A stretch of 64,000 nucleotides of DNA. Origin: Ignavibacteriales bacterium (GTDB lineage Bacteria > Bacteroidota > Ignavibacteria > Ignavibacteriales > Ignavibacteriaceae). This document shows, in pieces, positions 9,286-17,375 of the stretch. The stretch lies in the NCBI GenBank assembly GCA_003538625.1, contig DPRR01000007.1, forward strand, positions 298,842-362,841, in the 5' to 3' direction. A model generated the notes under the pieces. It was not told the origin of the DNA, did no database searches, and saw nothing but the letters and a program-made list of their open reading frames with translations. Each line of letters begins with the position of its first letter. Within the stretch, counting starts at the first letter, position 1. Both the position numbers and the translations under genes were made by a program.

Positions 9286-9972
9286 TTATTTTTGTAATTC
9301 TATTACGACTAACTTCTTCCCTTTCTTGTTTCTTAAGTTTGTTGGTTTGTAAGCAAGTTCGTACACAGTAGATTTTTTTATGAAGGATTTATATTTCAAT
9401 TCCGCTTTTTTAAACTCCTCATCTAAATCGCCGCCCTTCATTGCAATTATAAATGCTTTATCTTTTACTAAAGGAAGTGAATAACGAAATAAAATTATTA
9501 TCGGAACAACAGCACGACTAACAACTAAATCAAAAGTGCCTTTGTGTTTTTCTATAAACCCGGGGTCTTCAACACGCGAATTTTCTGCAACTACATTACT
9601 TAGTTTTAGCTTATCAATAAATTCTTTTACTGAATCAATTTTTTTTCCGGTTGAATCAGCAAGAACACCGCGTAGTTCAGGGCGCATTATTGCTAATGGA
9701 ATTCCTGGAAAACCACCACCAGTACCGATATCTAAAAATCTTGTTACTTTATCAGGAAGGAATTTGGTAATGTAAGCCGAGATAAAAATATGATTTTCAA
9801 TAATGCTTTCGACATCTCTTCTGGAAATTAAGTTAACCGTTTTGTTTTTCTCAACAACTAACTGAGCAAAAAAAGCTAACCGTTCATTTCTCATTGGCTC
9901 GGGATTAAAACCATTAGCCCAGCAAAAGTTTTGTAATTCTTTAAGATAAATTTCTTGTTTGGTAGGCGGCAT
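9286..9972 (-). CDS. rsmG: 16S rRNA (guanine-527-N7)-methyltransferase RsmG
   Basis: 228 aa, normal length for RsmG/GidB, which methylates G527 of 16S rRNA using SAM. The SAM-binding loop FLDIGTGGGFPGIPLA spans residues 79-94; the preceding NKTVNLISRRD and the later VVSRAVVP are also typical. It starts 17 nt after the stop of mnmG on the same strand, so the usual mnmG-rsmG (gidA-gidB) pair is intact and probably cotranscribed. Loss of function in other bacteria gives low-level streptomycin resistance. Confidence 0.95.
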   Translation of the reverse strand: MPPTKQEIYLKELQNFCWANGFNPEPMRNERLAFFAQLVVEKNKTVNLISRRDVESIIENHIFISAYITKFLPDKVTRFLDIGTGGGFPGIPLAIMRPELRGVLADSTGKKIDSVKEFIDKLKLSNVVAENSRVEDPGFIEKHKGTFDLVVSRAVVPIIILFRYSLPLVKDKAFIIAMKGGDLDEEFKKAELKYKSFIKKSTVYELAYKPTNLRNKKGKKLVVIELQK

Positions 9973-9989
9973 TAAAAAAATCCTACAAA

Positions 9990-11867
9990 TTAGTTTTTTA
10001 AATATACCAACAAAATTGAAATATCTGAAGGTGTTACCCCAGAGATTCTTGATGCCTGCCCTATGGAGCGTGGTTTAACTTTGTTGAGTTTCTCTCTTCC
10101 CTCTGTTGATAGCTGCTTTATTTTTGTGAAATCAAAATTCAATGGGATTTTTGTACTCTCATATTTTTCAAGTTTCGCTACAGCCTCGTACTGTCTTAAA
10201 ATATATCCTTCGTATTTGATTTCGATTTCAGCCTGCTCTAACGCTTTTTCGTCATTTAGCAACGCAACTGCTCCTGACTCACTTGAAGCTCCATTAAATT
10301 CTAATAATTGTTTAAGGTTGAATTCAGGTCGTTTACAAAGTTTTGATATCGTTTCGGTTGAATCAATTTCATTTGAGCCAGAGTTAACTAAAAATTCATT
10401 CACATCTCTTGCATAATATTTTTTTGATTGGCAATAATTGATTCCACTAATAATTGTTTTTTCTCTATTATCAACCTCATCATATAAATCCTTAGGAATT
10501 AAGCCAAACTCATATCCATATTTCATCAATCTTCTATCAGCATTATCCTGGCGAAGCAAAAGTCTATGCTCTGCCCTGGAAGTAAACATTCGATACGGTT
10601 CATCTGTAGATTTAGTTACAAGATCATCAATCAAAACTCCGATGTATGCTTCACTTCTTTTGAGCACAAATTCTGGTTTACCCTGAATTTTTAATGCGGC
10701 ATTAATTCCTGCAATTAAACCTTGTGCAGCAGCTTCTTCGTAACCCGATGTTCCATTAATCTGTCCTGCAAAATAAAGACCTTCAATTAATTTAGTTTCC
10801 AAAGTTAAATCAACTTGCTGAGGTGGAAAAAAATCGTACTCAACAGCATATGCAGGACGAACCATTTCAACTTCTTCCAATCCAACAATTTTATGAAGTG
10901 CTTCAAGCTGTATTTCTGCAGACAGTGAAGACGAAAATCCATTCAAATATATTTGATCCGAATCCAATCCCTCCGGTTCAAGAAAAAGTTGATGACGTTC
11001 TTTATCAGCAAAGCGCACAATTTTATCTTCAATTGATGGACAATAGCGTGGACCAACGCCCTTGATCAATCCCGTAAATAATGGTGATTGAGCAAACCCC
11101 TTTTCTAATATTTTATGCACTGTTGGATCTGTGTAAGTAATATGACAGCTAACTTGCGGCAGAAACGGAAATTGGGATAAATCTGTTTGATGAGAAAATG
11201 GTTGGGGATTCTCGTCACCTGGCTGCTCTTCTAAAATTGCCCAGTTGATCGAATCCTTTTTCAACCTTGGCGGAGTTCCTGTTTTCAGCCGTCCGTACTC
11301 AAATCCGAGTTTTGCCAACGACTCCGTAATTCCTAATGCCGGCTGCTCGCCAAATCTTCCACCGCTTGTTTTATTTAATCCTGTGTGCATTAAACCATTT
11401 AGAAAAGTTCCCGAAGAAAGAATTAGTGCTTCACAAAATAGCTCTTCCCCGCTTTGTGCTTTTATCCCAACTACTTTTCCGTTTTCAACGAGAACCTCAA
11501 TTGCAGATTCTTCAACAATTTCCAAATTTTGAGTAGGAAAGATTATTCTATAAGCTTCCTCGGAATATAATTTTCTATCAGACTGACACCTTGGTGACCA
11601 AACAGCGGGTCCCTTAGATTTATTCAACATCCTAAATTGGATTCCGGTTCTATCCGAAATCAATCCCATAATGCCGCCAAGTGCATCAATCTCTCGAACC
11701 AAATGCCCTTTTGCCGTTCCACCAATTGCTGGATTGCAGGACATTCTACCGAGTGCAAATCTATCCATCGTAACTAATCCAACGGAACAGCCCATTCGGG
11801 CTCCAGCAGAAGCGGCTTCAATTCCTGCGTGACCACCGCCAACTACAATTATGTCAAATTTCTTCAT
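9990..11867 (-). CDS. mnmG: tRNA uridine-5-carboxymethylaminomethyl modification enzyme MnmG (GidA)
   Basis: 625 aa. MnmG is the FAD-dependent partner of MnmE; together they build the cmnm5 group at U34 of certain tRNAs. The FAD dinucleotide loop VVGGGHAGIEAA is at residues 8-19. Other signatures are CNPAIGGTAKGHLVREIDALGG near residue 45 and GPRYCPSIEDKI near 275. The C-terminal helical MnmE-interacting domain ends SGVTPSDISILLVYL, as usual. It lies between mnmE and rsmG in the common gid order. Two parS-like sites sit just upstream. Confidence 0.97.
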   Translation of the reverse strand: MKKFDIIVVGGGHAGIEAASAGARMGCSVGLVTMDRFALGRMSCNPAIGGTAKGHLVREIDALGGIMGLISDRTGIQFRMLNKSKGPAVWSPRCQSDRKLYSEEAYRIIFPTQNLEIVEESAIEVLVENGKVVGIKAQSGEELFCEALILSSGTFLNGLMHTGLNKTSGGRFGEQPALGITESLAKLGFEYGRLKTGTPPRLKKDSINWAILEEQPGDENPQPFSHQTDLSQFPFLPQVSCHITYTDPTVHKILEKGFAQSPLFTGLIKGVGPRYCPSIEDKIVRFADKERHQLFLEPEGLDSDQIYLNGFSSSLSAEIQLEALHKIVGLEEVEMVRPAYAVEYDFFPPQQVDLTLETKLIEGLYFAGQINGTSGYEEAAAQGLIAGINAALKIQGKPEFVLKRSEAYIGVLIDDLVTKSTDEPYRMFTSRAEHRLLLRQDNADRRLMKYGYEFGLIPKDLYDEVDNREKTIISGINYCQSKKYYARDVNEFLVNSGSNEIDSTETISKLCKRPEFNLKQLLEFNGASSESGAVALLNDEKALEQAEIEIKYEGYILRQYEAVAKLEKYESTKIPLNFDFTKIKQLSTEGREKLNKVKPRSIGQASRISGVTPSDISILLVYLKN

Positions 11868-11882
11868 TTCCTAGCTTTTTTT

Positions 11883-11898
11883 GTTTTCACGTGAAACA
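11883..11898. promoter_or_regulatory. parS-like centromere site 1
   Basis: GTTTTCACGTGAAACA matches 14 of 16 bases of the parS consensus TGTTTCACGTGAAACA, with a perfect 12-bp palindrome TTTCACGTGAAA at the core. parS sites are bound by ParB and cluster near the replication origin. It lies in the 81-bp mnmG-mnmE gap. Confidence 0.75.
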
Positions 11899-11927
11899 AG
11901 GTTACTCGCAAAATGTTAATTATTTTC

Positions 11928-11943
11928 CGTTTCACGTGAAACT
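11928..11943. promoter_or_regulatory. parS-like centromere site 2
   Basis: CGTTTCACGTGAAACT matches 14 of 16 parS consensus bases; GTTTCACGTGAAAC (11929-11942) is a perfect 14-bp palindrome. Its centre is 45 bp from the first site. Two near-consensus sites in one short gap are very unlikely by chance in an AT-rich genome. Confidence 0.8.
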
Positions 11944-11948
11944 GGGAG

Positions 11949-13301
11949 TTACTTTCCAATACAAAATTTCATAAAAATGTTATTTAAAATATCATCAGAG
12001 GTTACCTCGCCGATGATTTCTGCAAGATTCATTTCTGCATTTCTAAGATCAACAGAAATAAATTCTCCGCTCATTTTGTTTAAAATTGATTCTCTGGCAT
12101 TGATTAGATTTTCTCTGGATTTTTTCAGACAGTTATGATGCCTTAGGTTTGTTACAATTGCTGTTTTTTCCGTATAGCTTTCGTTACCAATTGTTTTTTC
12201 TTTAAGCTTTTCAAATAATAAATCTATTCCTTCTCCGGTTTTTGCTGAGATTTTTACATCTGCATCTTTAGAAAAATCTTTATTCAAATCGATTTTGTTA
12301 ACTACTTTTAAAATCTTGTCTGGACTTGTTAAGTTCAATAAATCCACAAAAAGATCTTTTGATTCAGCCTGCTGAACATCTTCCAAATAAATTACAACAT
12401 CTGCGTTTCTTACCGTTTCCTGGCTTCTTAGAATCCCCTCTTTTTCAATTGAATCTTCCGAAATTCTAATCCCTGCAGTATCAAATAACCTAAAAAGTAC
12501 TCCTCCGATTGAAACTTCTTCACGTATTACATCACGAGTTGTTCCGGGAATTTCGCTTACAATAGCTCGGGATTCCTTAAGAATATAATTTAGCAAAGAT
12601 GACTTCCCTACATTTGGTCTGCCAACAATTGCGACATTTACGCCATCTCTGATCACTCGTCCAAATTCATAACTTTCCAATAAAGTATCTATTTCGATAA
12701 TTATAGAATCAATCCTTTTTAGCAACTCATCCTGATTTACAAATTCAATATCCTCTTCCACAAAATCCAGCTCGAGCTCTATAAATGAGGATGAATTTAA
12801 TAGTTGAGATCTTAATTCATTTACCTTATTTGATAACAATCCATCCAATTGGTTTCTTGCACCACGAAATGATGCTTCTGTTCTGGAGTTAATCACATCT
12901 GCAACCGCTTCTGCTTTTGCAAGATCTATTCTATTATTTAGAAAAGCTCTTTTAGTAAATTCACCTGGCTCTGCTAATCTTACTTGAGAATTTACAATTA
13001 AAAGCTCAATAACTTTTTGCGTTACAAGTGGATTTCCATGTGTGCTTATCTCAACGCTGTCTTCACCAGTATATGAGTTTGGAGCCCTGAAAACAGACAC
13101 CAAAACGTCATCGACCTGTTCATCATCTTGATTTTTTATATTACCGTAATGCAGTGTGTGTGATGCTGCGTTTTCAATTTTACCTTTTCCGTAAAAAATA
13201 TTATCCACAGCAGAAAAGGATTGAGGCCCGCTTACTCTGATAACTGAAATTGCACCAACTCCTGCAGGAGTAGCTAATGCAACGATTGTGTCTTCTTTCA
13301 C
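11949..13301 (-). CDS. mnmE: tRNA modification GTPase MnmE (TrmE)
   Basis: 450 aa, the usual length. It works with MnmG on U34 of tRNA in the cytoplasm. Layout: N-terminal tetrahydrofolate-binding domain opening DTIVALATPAGVGAISVIRVSG; central helical domain; inserted Ras-like G domain with G1 GRPNVGKSS (~227-235), G3 DTAG (~274) and G4 NKID; and the C-terminal FCIGK with the essential Cys at residue 448. Upstream on the other strand is hsp20, so the yidC-rnpA-rpmH-dnaA genes that often precede mnmE are absent here. Confidence 0.97.
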   Translation of the reverse strand: MKEDTIVALATPAGVGAISVIRVSGPQSFSAVDNIFYGKGKIENAASHTLHYGNIKNQDDEQVDDVLVSVFRAPNSYTGEDSVEISTHGNPLVTQKVIELLIVNSQVRLAEPGEFTKRAFLNNRIDLAKAEAVADVINSRTEASFRGARNQLDGLLSNKVNELRSQLLNSSSFIELELDFVEEDIEFVNQDELLKRIDSIIIEIDTLLESYEFGRVIRDGVNVAIVGRPNVGKSSLLNYILKESRAIVSEIPGTTRDVIREEVSIGGVLFRLFDTAGIRISEDSIEKEGILRSQETVRNADVVIYLEDVQQAESKDLFVDLLNLTSPDKILKVVNKIDLNKDFSKDADVKISAKTGEGIDLLFEKLKEKTIGNESYTEKTAIVTNLRHHNCLKKSRENLINARESILNKMSGEFISVDLRNAEMNLAEIIGEVTSDDILNNIFMKFCIGK

Positions 13302-13615
13302 TTTAAATAATGCTCAATTTTTGAGATTGCAAAAGTAATCAATATTAAAAGGGATATCAATTAGACAATGATTGATGTTTTGTTTTTTACAATTGTAATA
13401 TTGGCAGATTAATATGACGTTATTTTTTAATTATCACGGTATCTGGCAAGTTATCAGCCATTTAGTCAACAAATCTTAGAAACAGGTTATTTGTTATAAC
13501 TTATTGTTCTTTAATGACTTATGGGAATTTTCAATTTCGGCACGCTGATTGGAAAGCTAAGTTTGAGTTTAAGAATTAAATAACAAACAACAAATAATTA
13601 AAAGGAGATATAAAA
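13302..13615. other. Divergent promoter region mnmE / hsp20
   Basis: 314 bp without a credible ORF. It must hold promoters in both directions. No CIRCE element (TTAGCACTC-N9-GAGTGCTAA) is present. A sigma-54-like match is described separately, and AAGGAGA precedes hsp20. Confidence 0.5.
13538..13553 (+). promoter_or_regulatory. Weak sigma-54-like promoter match before hsp20
   Basis: CGGCACGCTGATTGGA resembles TGGCAC-N5-TTGCA: the -24 GG and the 10-nt spacing to the -12 dinucleotide fit, but the first base is C and the -12 GC is GG. Transcription would begin about 50 nt before the hsp20 start. The -12 deviation makes this doubtful. Confidence 0.2.
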
Positions 13616-14080
13616 ATGACATTAGTAAAATTCAACCCGGTCAGAGATCTTATGGATTTCGAAAGAGAGTTTAGCAAAATGTTTAACTCGCTTGAAAGCC
13701 GATTTGGTATTTCAAAGAGCAGTGATGCTGATGCAGAATATGAAAACGCTGTCTGGATGCCGCTAACAGATATTTATGAAAACAAAGATAACTTTTCTTT
13801 AAAAATTGATTTACCCGGAATCAAAAAAGAAGACGTTAAAATATCTTTTACAAATGGCAAGCTTAACATAAGTGGTGAAAGAATTCAGGAAGAAGAGACC
13901 AAGGATGCAAAATGCCATCGCATAGAAAAATCTTATGGCAAATATTTTAGATCATTCAATCTACCTGAATTAATTCAGGCAGATAAAATCAATGCCGAAT
14001 TCAATAACGGACAGTTAACAATAACTATCCCAAAAGCTGAAGAAGCAAAGCCAAAAGAAATTGAAATAAAAGTGAAATAA
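13616..14080 (+). CDS. Small heat shock protein, Hsp20/alpha-crystallin family
   Basis: 154 aa, typical of bacterial small heat shock proteins, ATP-independent holdases that bind unfolding proteins as large oligomers. The alpha-crystallin domain occupies about residues 45-140, with DLPGIKKEDVKISFTNGKL and the conserved GKLNISGER turn; the C-terminal extension carries the IXI-type anchor (EIEI). A strong AAGGAG ribosome site precedes the ATG. It is the first of four plus-strand chaperone genes (hsp20, cbpA-like, htpG, clpB), each separated by repeat-bearing gaps. Confidence 0.95.
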   Translation: MTLVKFNPVRDLMDFEREFSKMFNSLESRFGISKSSDADAEYENAVWMPLTDIYENKDNFSLKIDLPGIKKEDVKISFTNGKLNISGERIQEEETKDAKCHRIEKSYGKYFRSFNLPELIQADKINAEFNNGQLTITIPKAEEAKPKEIEIKVK

Positions 14081-14105
14081 GTTAAGAGTAGATGACGAAA
14101 TGAAT

Positions 14106-14136
14106 AAGGGTAATTTTTTGGTTACCCTTTTCTTTT
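14106..14136 (+). terminator. Rho-independent terminator after hsp20
   Basis: Perfect 8-bp stem AAGGGTAA (14106-14113) / TTACCCTT (14122-14129), 8-nt loop, then TTTCTTTT. It separates hsp20 from the J-protein gene. Confidence 0.8.
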
Positions 14137-14150
14137 GTCTAAATTTTGTA

Positions 14151-14227
14151 TGTCATTCCGTCCCGATTTTTTCGGGATCGGAATCTTTCTTAAAACTTTA
14201 AAGAACCTGAAACAAGTTCAGGTTGAC
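14151..14227. repeat. Two dispersed hairpin repeats between hsp20 and dnaJ-like gene
   Basis: The first hairpin nests ATTCCG/CGGAAT with TCCCGA/TCGGGA (14155-14184). The second is AACCTGAA/TTCAGGTT (14204-14211, 14217-14224). The edges GTCATTCC and GGTTGAC show they belong with the window's other GTCA...TGAC hairpins. Confidence 0.65.
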
Positions 14228-14279
14228 AAAACTATTTTGCATAAATTTAGAATAAGACTTTCACTTACTCAGGTTTAAA

Positions 14280-15221
14280 ATGGAATATAAAGATTATTAT
14301 AAAATACTTGGCGTGGATAAAGCAGCAACGCAGGATGAAATAAAAAAAGCTTATCGTAAGCTTGCAATGAAACATCATCCTGATCGTAATGCTGGGAATA
14401 AATCCTCTGAGGAAAAATTTAAAGAAATTACTGAAGCCAATGAAGTTTTAAGCGACCCTGAGAAAAGAAAAAAGTATGATACACTTGGTGCAAATTGGAA
14501 TCAATATCAACACACAGGCGGACAAGGATTTGATGATTTCTCTTCTCGATATGGAGGAAGAAGACAATCAGGTTCTGGCTCGACTTATGAGTTCTCAGGA
14601 AACATTAATGATATTTTCGGAGATATGGGTGGCGGCGGATTTTCTGATTTCTTTGAATCATTTTTTGGCGGTGGTGCAAGAGGCTTTGGTGGAAGAACTC
14701 AGCAACAAAAAACCGCAATTGATGTTGAAGCAAATTTAAATATTTCTCTTGAAGATGCTTTTAATGGAAGTGAAAAACAGATTTCGGTAGACGGAAAAAA
14801 AATTAAGATAAAAATAAATCCCGGAACCAAAGACGGACAAAAACTGAGATTGAAAGGAATGGGGAGATCTAAAACAGCTAACGGAGAAAAAGGAGATTTA
14901 TTTTTAAACATTCATATTCTTCGGCATCCGTTTTATGAAATAAAAGAAGGCGATTTATATTACAATCTTGATGTTGATCTTTACACGGCTGTGCTTGGCG
15001 GCAAAGAAAATATCAAAACATTAGATGGAAAAACAATTAGCATTAATATTCCTGAAGGAACAGAATCAGAAAAGAAATTAAGACTTAAAGGGCTTGGTTT
15101 GATTGATAATGGAGTTCGTGGCGATTTACTTATTGATATTCACGTGACTGTCCCAAAAGATCTGAATAAAGAAGAAAAAGAATTATTTAAAAAACTAAAA
15201 ACAATAAGAGCCTCTCTATAA
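14280..15221 (+). CDS. CbpA-type J-domain co-chaperone (DnaJ without zinc finger)
   Basis: 313 aa. The J domain covers residues 1-70 with the DnaK-stimulating HPD at 33-35, followed by a Gly/Phe-rich linker (~80-130) and two C-terminal substrate-binding beta domains; no CxxCxGxG zinc repeats are present, so it is of the CbpA/DjlA-less type II class rather than true DnaJ. It should load clients onto DnaK. No dnaK or grpE is in the window. It lies in the chaperone island between hsp20 and htpG. Confidence 0.93.
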   Translation: MEYKDYYKILGVDKAATQDEIKKAYRKLAMKHHPDRNAGNKSSEEKFKEITEANEVLSDPEKRKKYDTLGANWNQYQHTGGQGFDDFSSRYGGRRQSGSGSTYEFSGNINDIFGDMGGGGFSDFFESFFGGGARGFGGRTQQQKTAIDVEANLNISLEDAFNGSEKQISVDGKKIKIKINPGTKDGQKLRLKGMGRSKTANGEKGDLFLNIHILRHPFYEIKEGDLYYNLDVDLYTAVLGGKENIKTLDGKTISINIPEGTESEKKLRLKGLGLIDNGVRGDLLIDIHVTVPKDLNKEEKELFKKLKTIRASL

Positions 15222-15260
15222 TCACCTCCCAAAGAGGAGAGAGACAGAAGGCAATTTTCT

Positions 15261-15339
15261 GTCACGTTGAGCTTGTCGAAACGTGACCACTTATTTAATA
15301 ATAATGACAACCGTCATCCTTCGACAAGCTCAGGATGAC
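15261..15339. repeat. Head-to-head pair of dispersed hairpin repeats before htpG
   Basis: Unit 1: GTCACGTT/AACGTGAC arms (15261-15268, 15280-15287) around GAGCTTGTCGA. Unit 2: GTCATCCT/AGGATGAC arms (15313-15320, 15332-15339) around TCGACAAGCTC, the exact reverse complement of the first core. Both stems are perfect 8-bp. Confidence 0.85.
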
Positions 15340-15367
15340 ACTGAATAAAAATTCTGGAGAGAAATAA

Positions 15368-17275
15368 ATGACCGAGCAACACAAAACAAAATTTGAATTT
15401 AAAGCTGAAACTAAAAAGCTGTTGGACATTCTTGTCCACTCGCTTTACACAAGCAAGGATATTTTTCTTCGTGAGTTAATTTCAAACTCATCCGATGCTT
15501 TAGATAAACTTCGTTTTGAATCCAATAAAGGAACTGAGATTGCAGATAAAGATTTGTCTTTGGAAATAAAAATTGGTTTTGATGAAAAGAAAAACACAAT
15601 TACAATTTCTGATACAGGAATTGGAATGACCCGTGATGAAATGATTGCAAATATTGGAACCATTGCTAAATCCGGATCAGAAGAATTTTTAAAACAGCTT
15701 TCCGAAAACAAAGAAGCAGTTAATAATATTATTGGAAGATTTGGAATTGGTTTCTATTCTGTTTTTATGGTTGCAAAAGAAGTTATCATAAAATCAAAAT
15801 CCTATAAGAAGGATGAAGTTGCTGTTGAGTGGAAATCAGATGGTCTTGGTGATTATGAAATTTCTGATATTGATGGAGAGATAAATCGCGGAACCACAAT
15901 AGAAATCTTTTTAAAAGATGATGCTAAAGAATTCTCAGAAAAATATCGATTAGAATCAATCATTAAAAAGCATTCTAACTTTATTTCTTTTCCGATCTTT
16001 TTAGAGAATGAAAAAATAAATACAATCGCAGCAATATGGCGCGAACCAAAATCTAATCTTCAAAAAGAACAGTATGATGAGTTCTACAAGTTTTTAACTT
16101 ATGATAACGAAGTACCTTTTGAAATAATTCACACTTCTGTTGATGCACCGATACAGTTTAACAGCTTGTTATTCATTCCTAAAAAAAGCTACGAGTATTG
16201 GAGATTTAATCGTGATGATTACGGTTTGGATTTATACGTCCGCCGTGTGCTCATTCAGCATCAGAACAAAGAATTGCTGCCGGAGTATTTAAGTTTTGTT
16301 AAGGGTGTCGTCGATTCCGAAGATTTACCCTTAAATATTTCCCGGGAAACACTGCAGGAAAATATTGTCTTCACCAAAATTGCACAAAGTGTTGCAAGCA
16401 ACATTCTTTCGGATTTGATAAAAGTTGCAAAAGATTCTCCGGAGCGTTATGCTGAGTTTTGGAAAGAACACGGAAGAATTTTTAAGCTTGGTTATATGGA
16501 TTTTAGCAACGCTGAAAAATATCAACAGCTTTTAAGATTTAATTCATCTGTTAGCAAAGATGAGAAGGAACTTGTTTCGCTAGAAGATTATGTCGGAAGA
16601 ATGAAGAAAGATCAAAAAGAAATTTATTACTCGCTTGGAAACAGTAAAGAAGCAATTGATTTAAATCCTCATCTTGAAATATTTAAAGCAAAGGGATTAG
16701 AAGTACTTTATCTCTATGATCCTGTTGATGAGTTTGTTGTTTCATCAATCCGCAAGCATAAGGATTTTGATTTTAAATCTGTTGATGGTGTTGATTTGAA
16801 AGAGCTTGACAAACTTGAAGATGTTAAAAAGAATGAAGAGCCAAAAGAGAAGTTCAGCAAAGAAGATGATAAAGCATTTGGCAAGTTATTGTTGAAGATG
16901 AAAGAAATACTTGGCGATAGGGTTACTGAAGTACATGAATCAAAACGATTAAAAGGAAGTCCATCTTGCTTGATAAATCCAGATGATACTATGTCATCAA
17001 CAATGCAAAAAATATTAAAGATGTCTAACCAGGGAATGGCAATGCCCCCGCAAAAAAGATTGATGGAGATAAATAAAGATCATAAGCTTATAAGAAATCT
17101 GATGAATGTATTTAAGAAAAACGAAATTGATCAATTTATTGCAGATACAACGGAGCAACTTTATGAATCGGCGTTATTACTTGAAGGAAATCTTGAAGAT
17201 CCGCATAAACTTGTGAATAGATTAAATAAAATGTTAACGGATGCGAGTGAGTTGTACAGTAAAAGCAAAGAATAA
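15368..17275 (+). CDS. htpG: Molecular chaperone HtpG (Hsp90)
   Basis: 635 aa, the length of bacterial Hsp90. The GHKL ATP site is clear: IFLRELISNSSDALDKLRF (~36-54), DTGIGM (~78), and GRFGIGFYSVFM (~121). The middle domain shows the conserved GVVDSEDLPLNISRE with the catalytic Arg of the loop. The C-terminal dimerisation domain runs to the end. It acts on late folding clients in the cytoplasm with DnaK. GGAGAG lies just before the ATG. Next gene clpB follows after 100 nt that hold an inverted repeat. Confidence 0.97.
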   Translation: MTEQHKTKFEFKAETKKLLDILVHSLYTSKDIFLRELISNSSDALDKLRFESNKGTEIADKDLSLEIKIGFDEKKNTITISDTGIGMTRDEMIANIGTIAKSGSEEFLKQLSENKEAVNNIIGRFGIGFYSVFMVAKEVIIKSKSYKKDEVAVEWKSDGLGDYEISDIDGEINRGTTIEIFLKDDAKEFSEKYRLESIIKKHSNFISFPIFLENEKINTIAAIWREPKSNLQKEQYDEFYKFLTYDNEVPFEIIHTSVDAPIQFNSLLFIPKKSYEYWRFNRDDYGLDLYVRRVLIQHQNKELLPEYLSFVKGVVDSEDLPLNISRETLQENIVFTKIAQSVASNILSDLIKVAKDSPERYAEFWKEHGRIFKLGYMDFSNAEKYQQLLRFNSSVSKDEKELVSLEDYVGRMKKDQKEIYYSLGNSKEAIDLNPHLEIFKAKGLEVLYLYDPVDEFVVSSIRKHKDFDFKSVDGVDLKELDKLEDVKKNEEPKEKFSKEDDKAFGKLLLKMKEILGDRVTEVHESKRLKGSPSCLINPDDTMSSTMQKILKMSNQGMAMPPQKRLMEINKDHKLIRNLMNVFKKNEIDQFIADTTEQLYESALLLEGNLEDPHKLVNRLNKMLTDASELYSKSKE

Positions 17276-17280
17276 AATCT

Positions 17281-17363
17281 AAGTGTTTCTAAGTGTCCTT
17301 TGTGTCTTAGTGGTGAAAAAGATATCACCACTAAGACACTTAGGGCACAAAGTTTCACTGAGA
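17281..17363. repeat. Inverted repeat, TTAGTGGTG family, between htpG and clpB
   Basis: GTGTCTTAGTGGTG (17302-17315) and CACCACTAAGACAC (17326-17339) form a perfect 14-bp stem with a 10-nt loop; outer arms carry AAGTGTCCTTTGT and AGGGCACAAAG in less regular form. A degenerate relative lies at 58005. The stem could also form a transcriptional roadblock before clpB. Confidence 0.75.
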
Positions 17364-17375
17364 AAAGGAAATAAT

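Noticed and set aside
13538..13553. A confident sigma-54 promoter for hsp20
   Set aside because: The conserved -12 GC is GG, so the match is listed only with low confidence.
17283..17375. N-terminal extension of ClpB
   Set aside because: The extra 31 residues come from reading an inverted repeat; the ribosome site and the ClpB family N-terminus both point to 17376.
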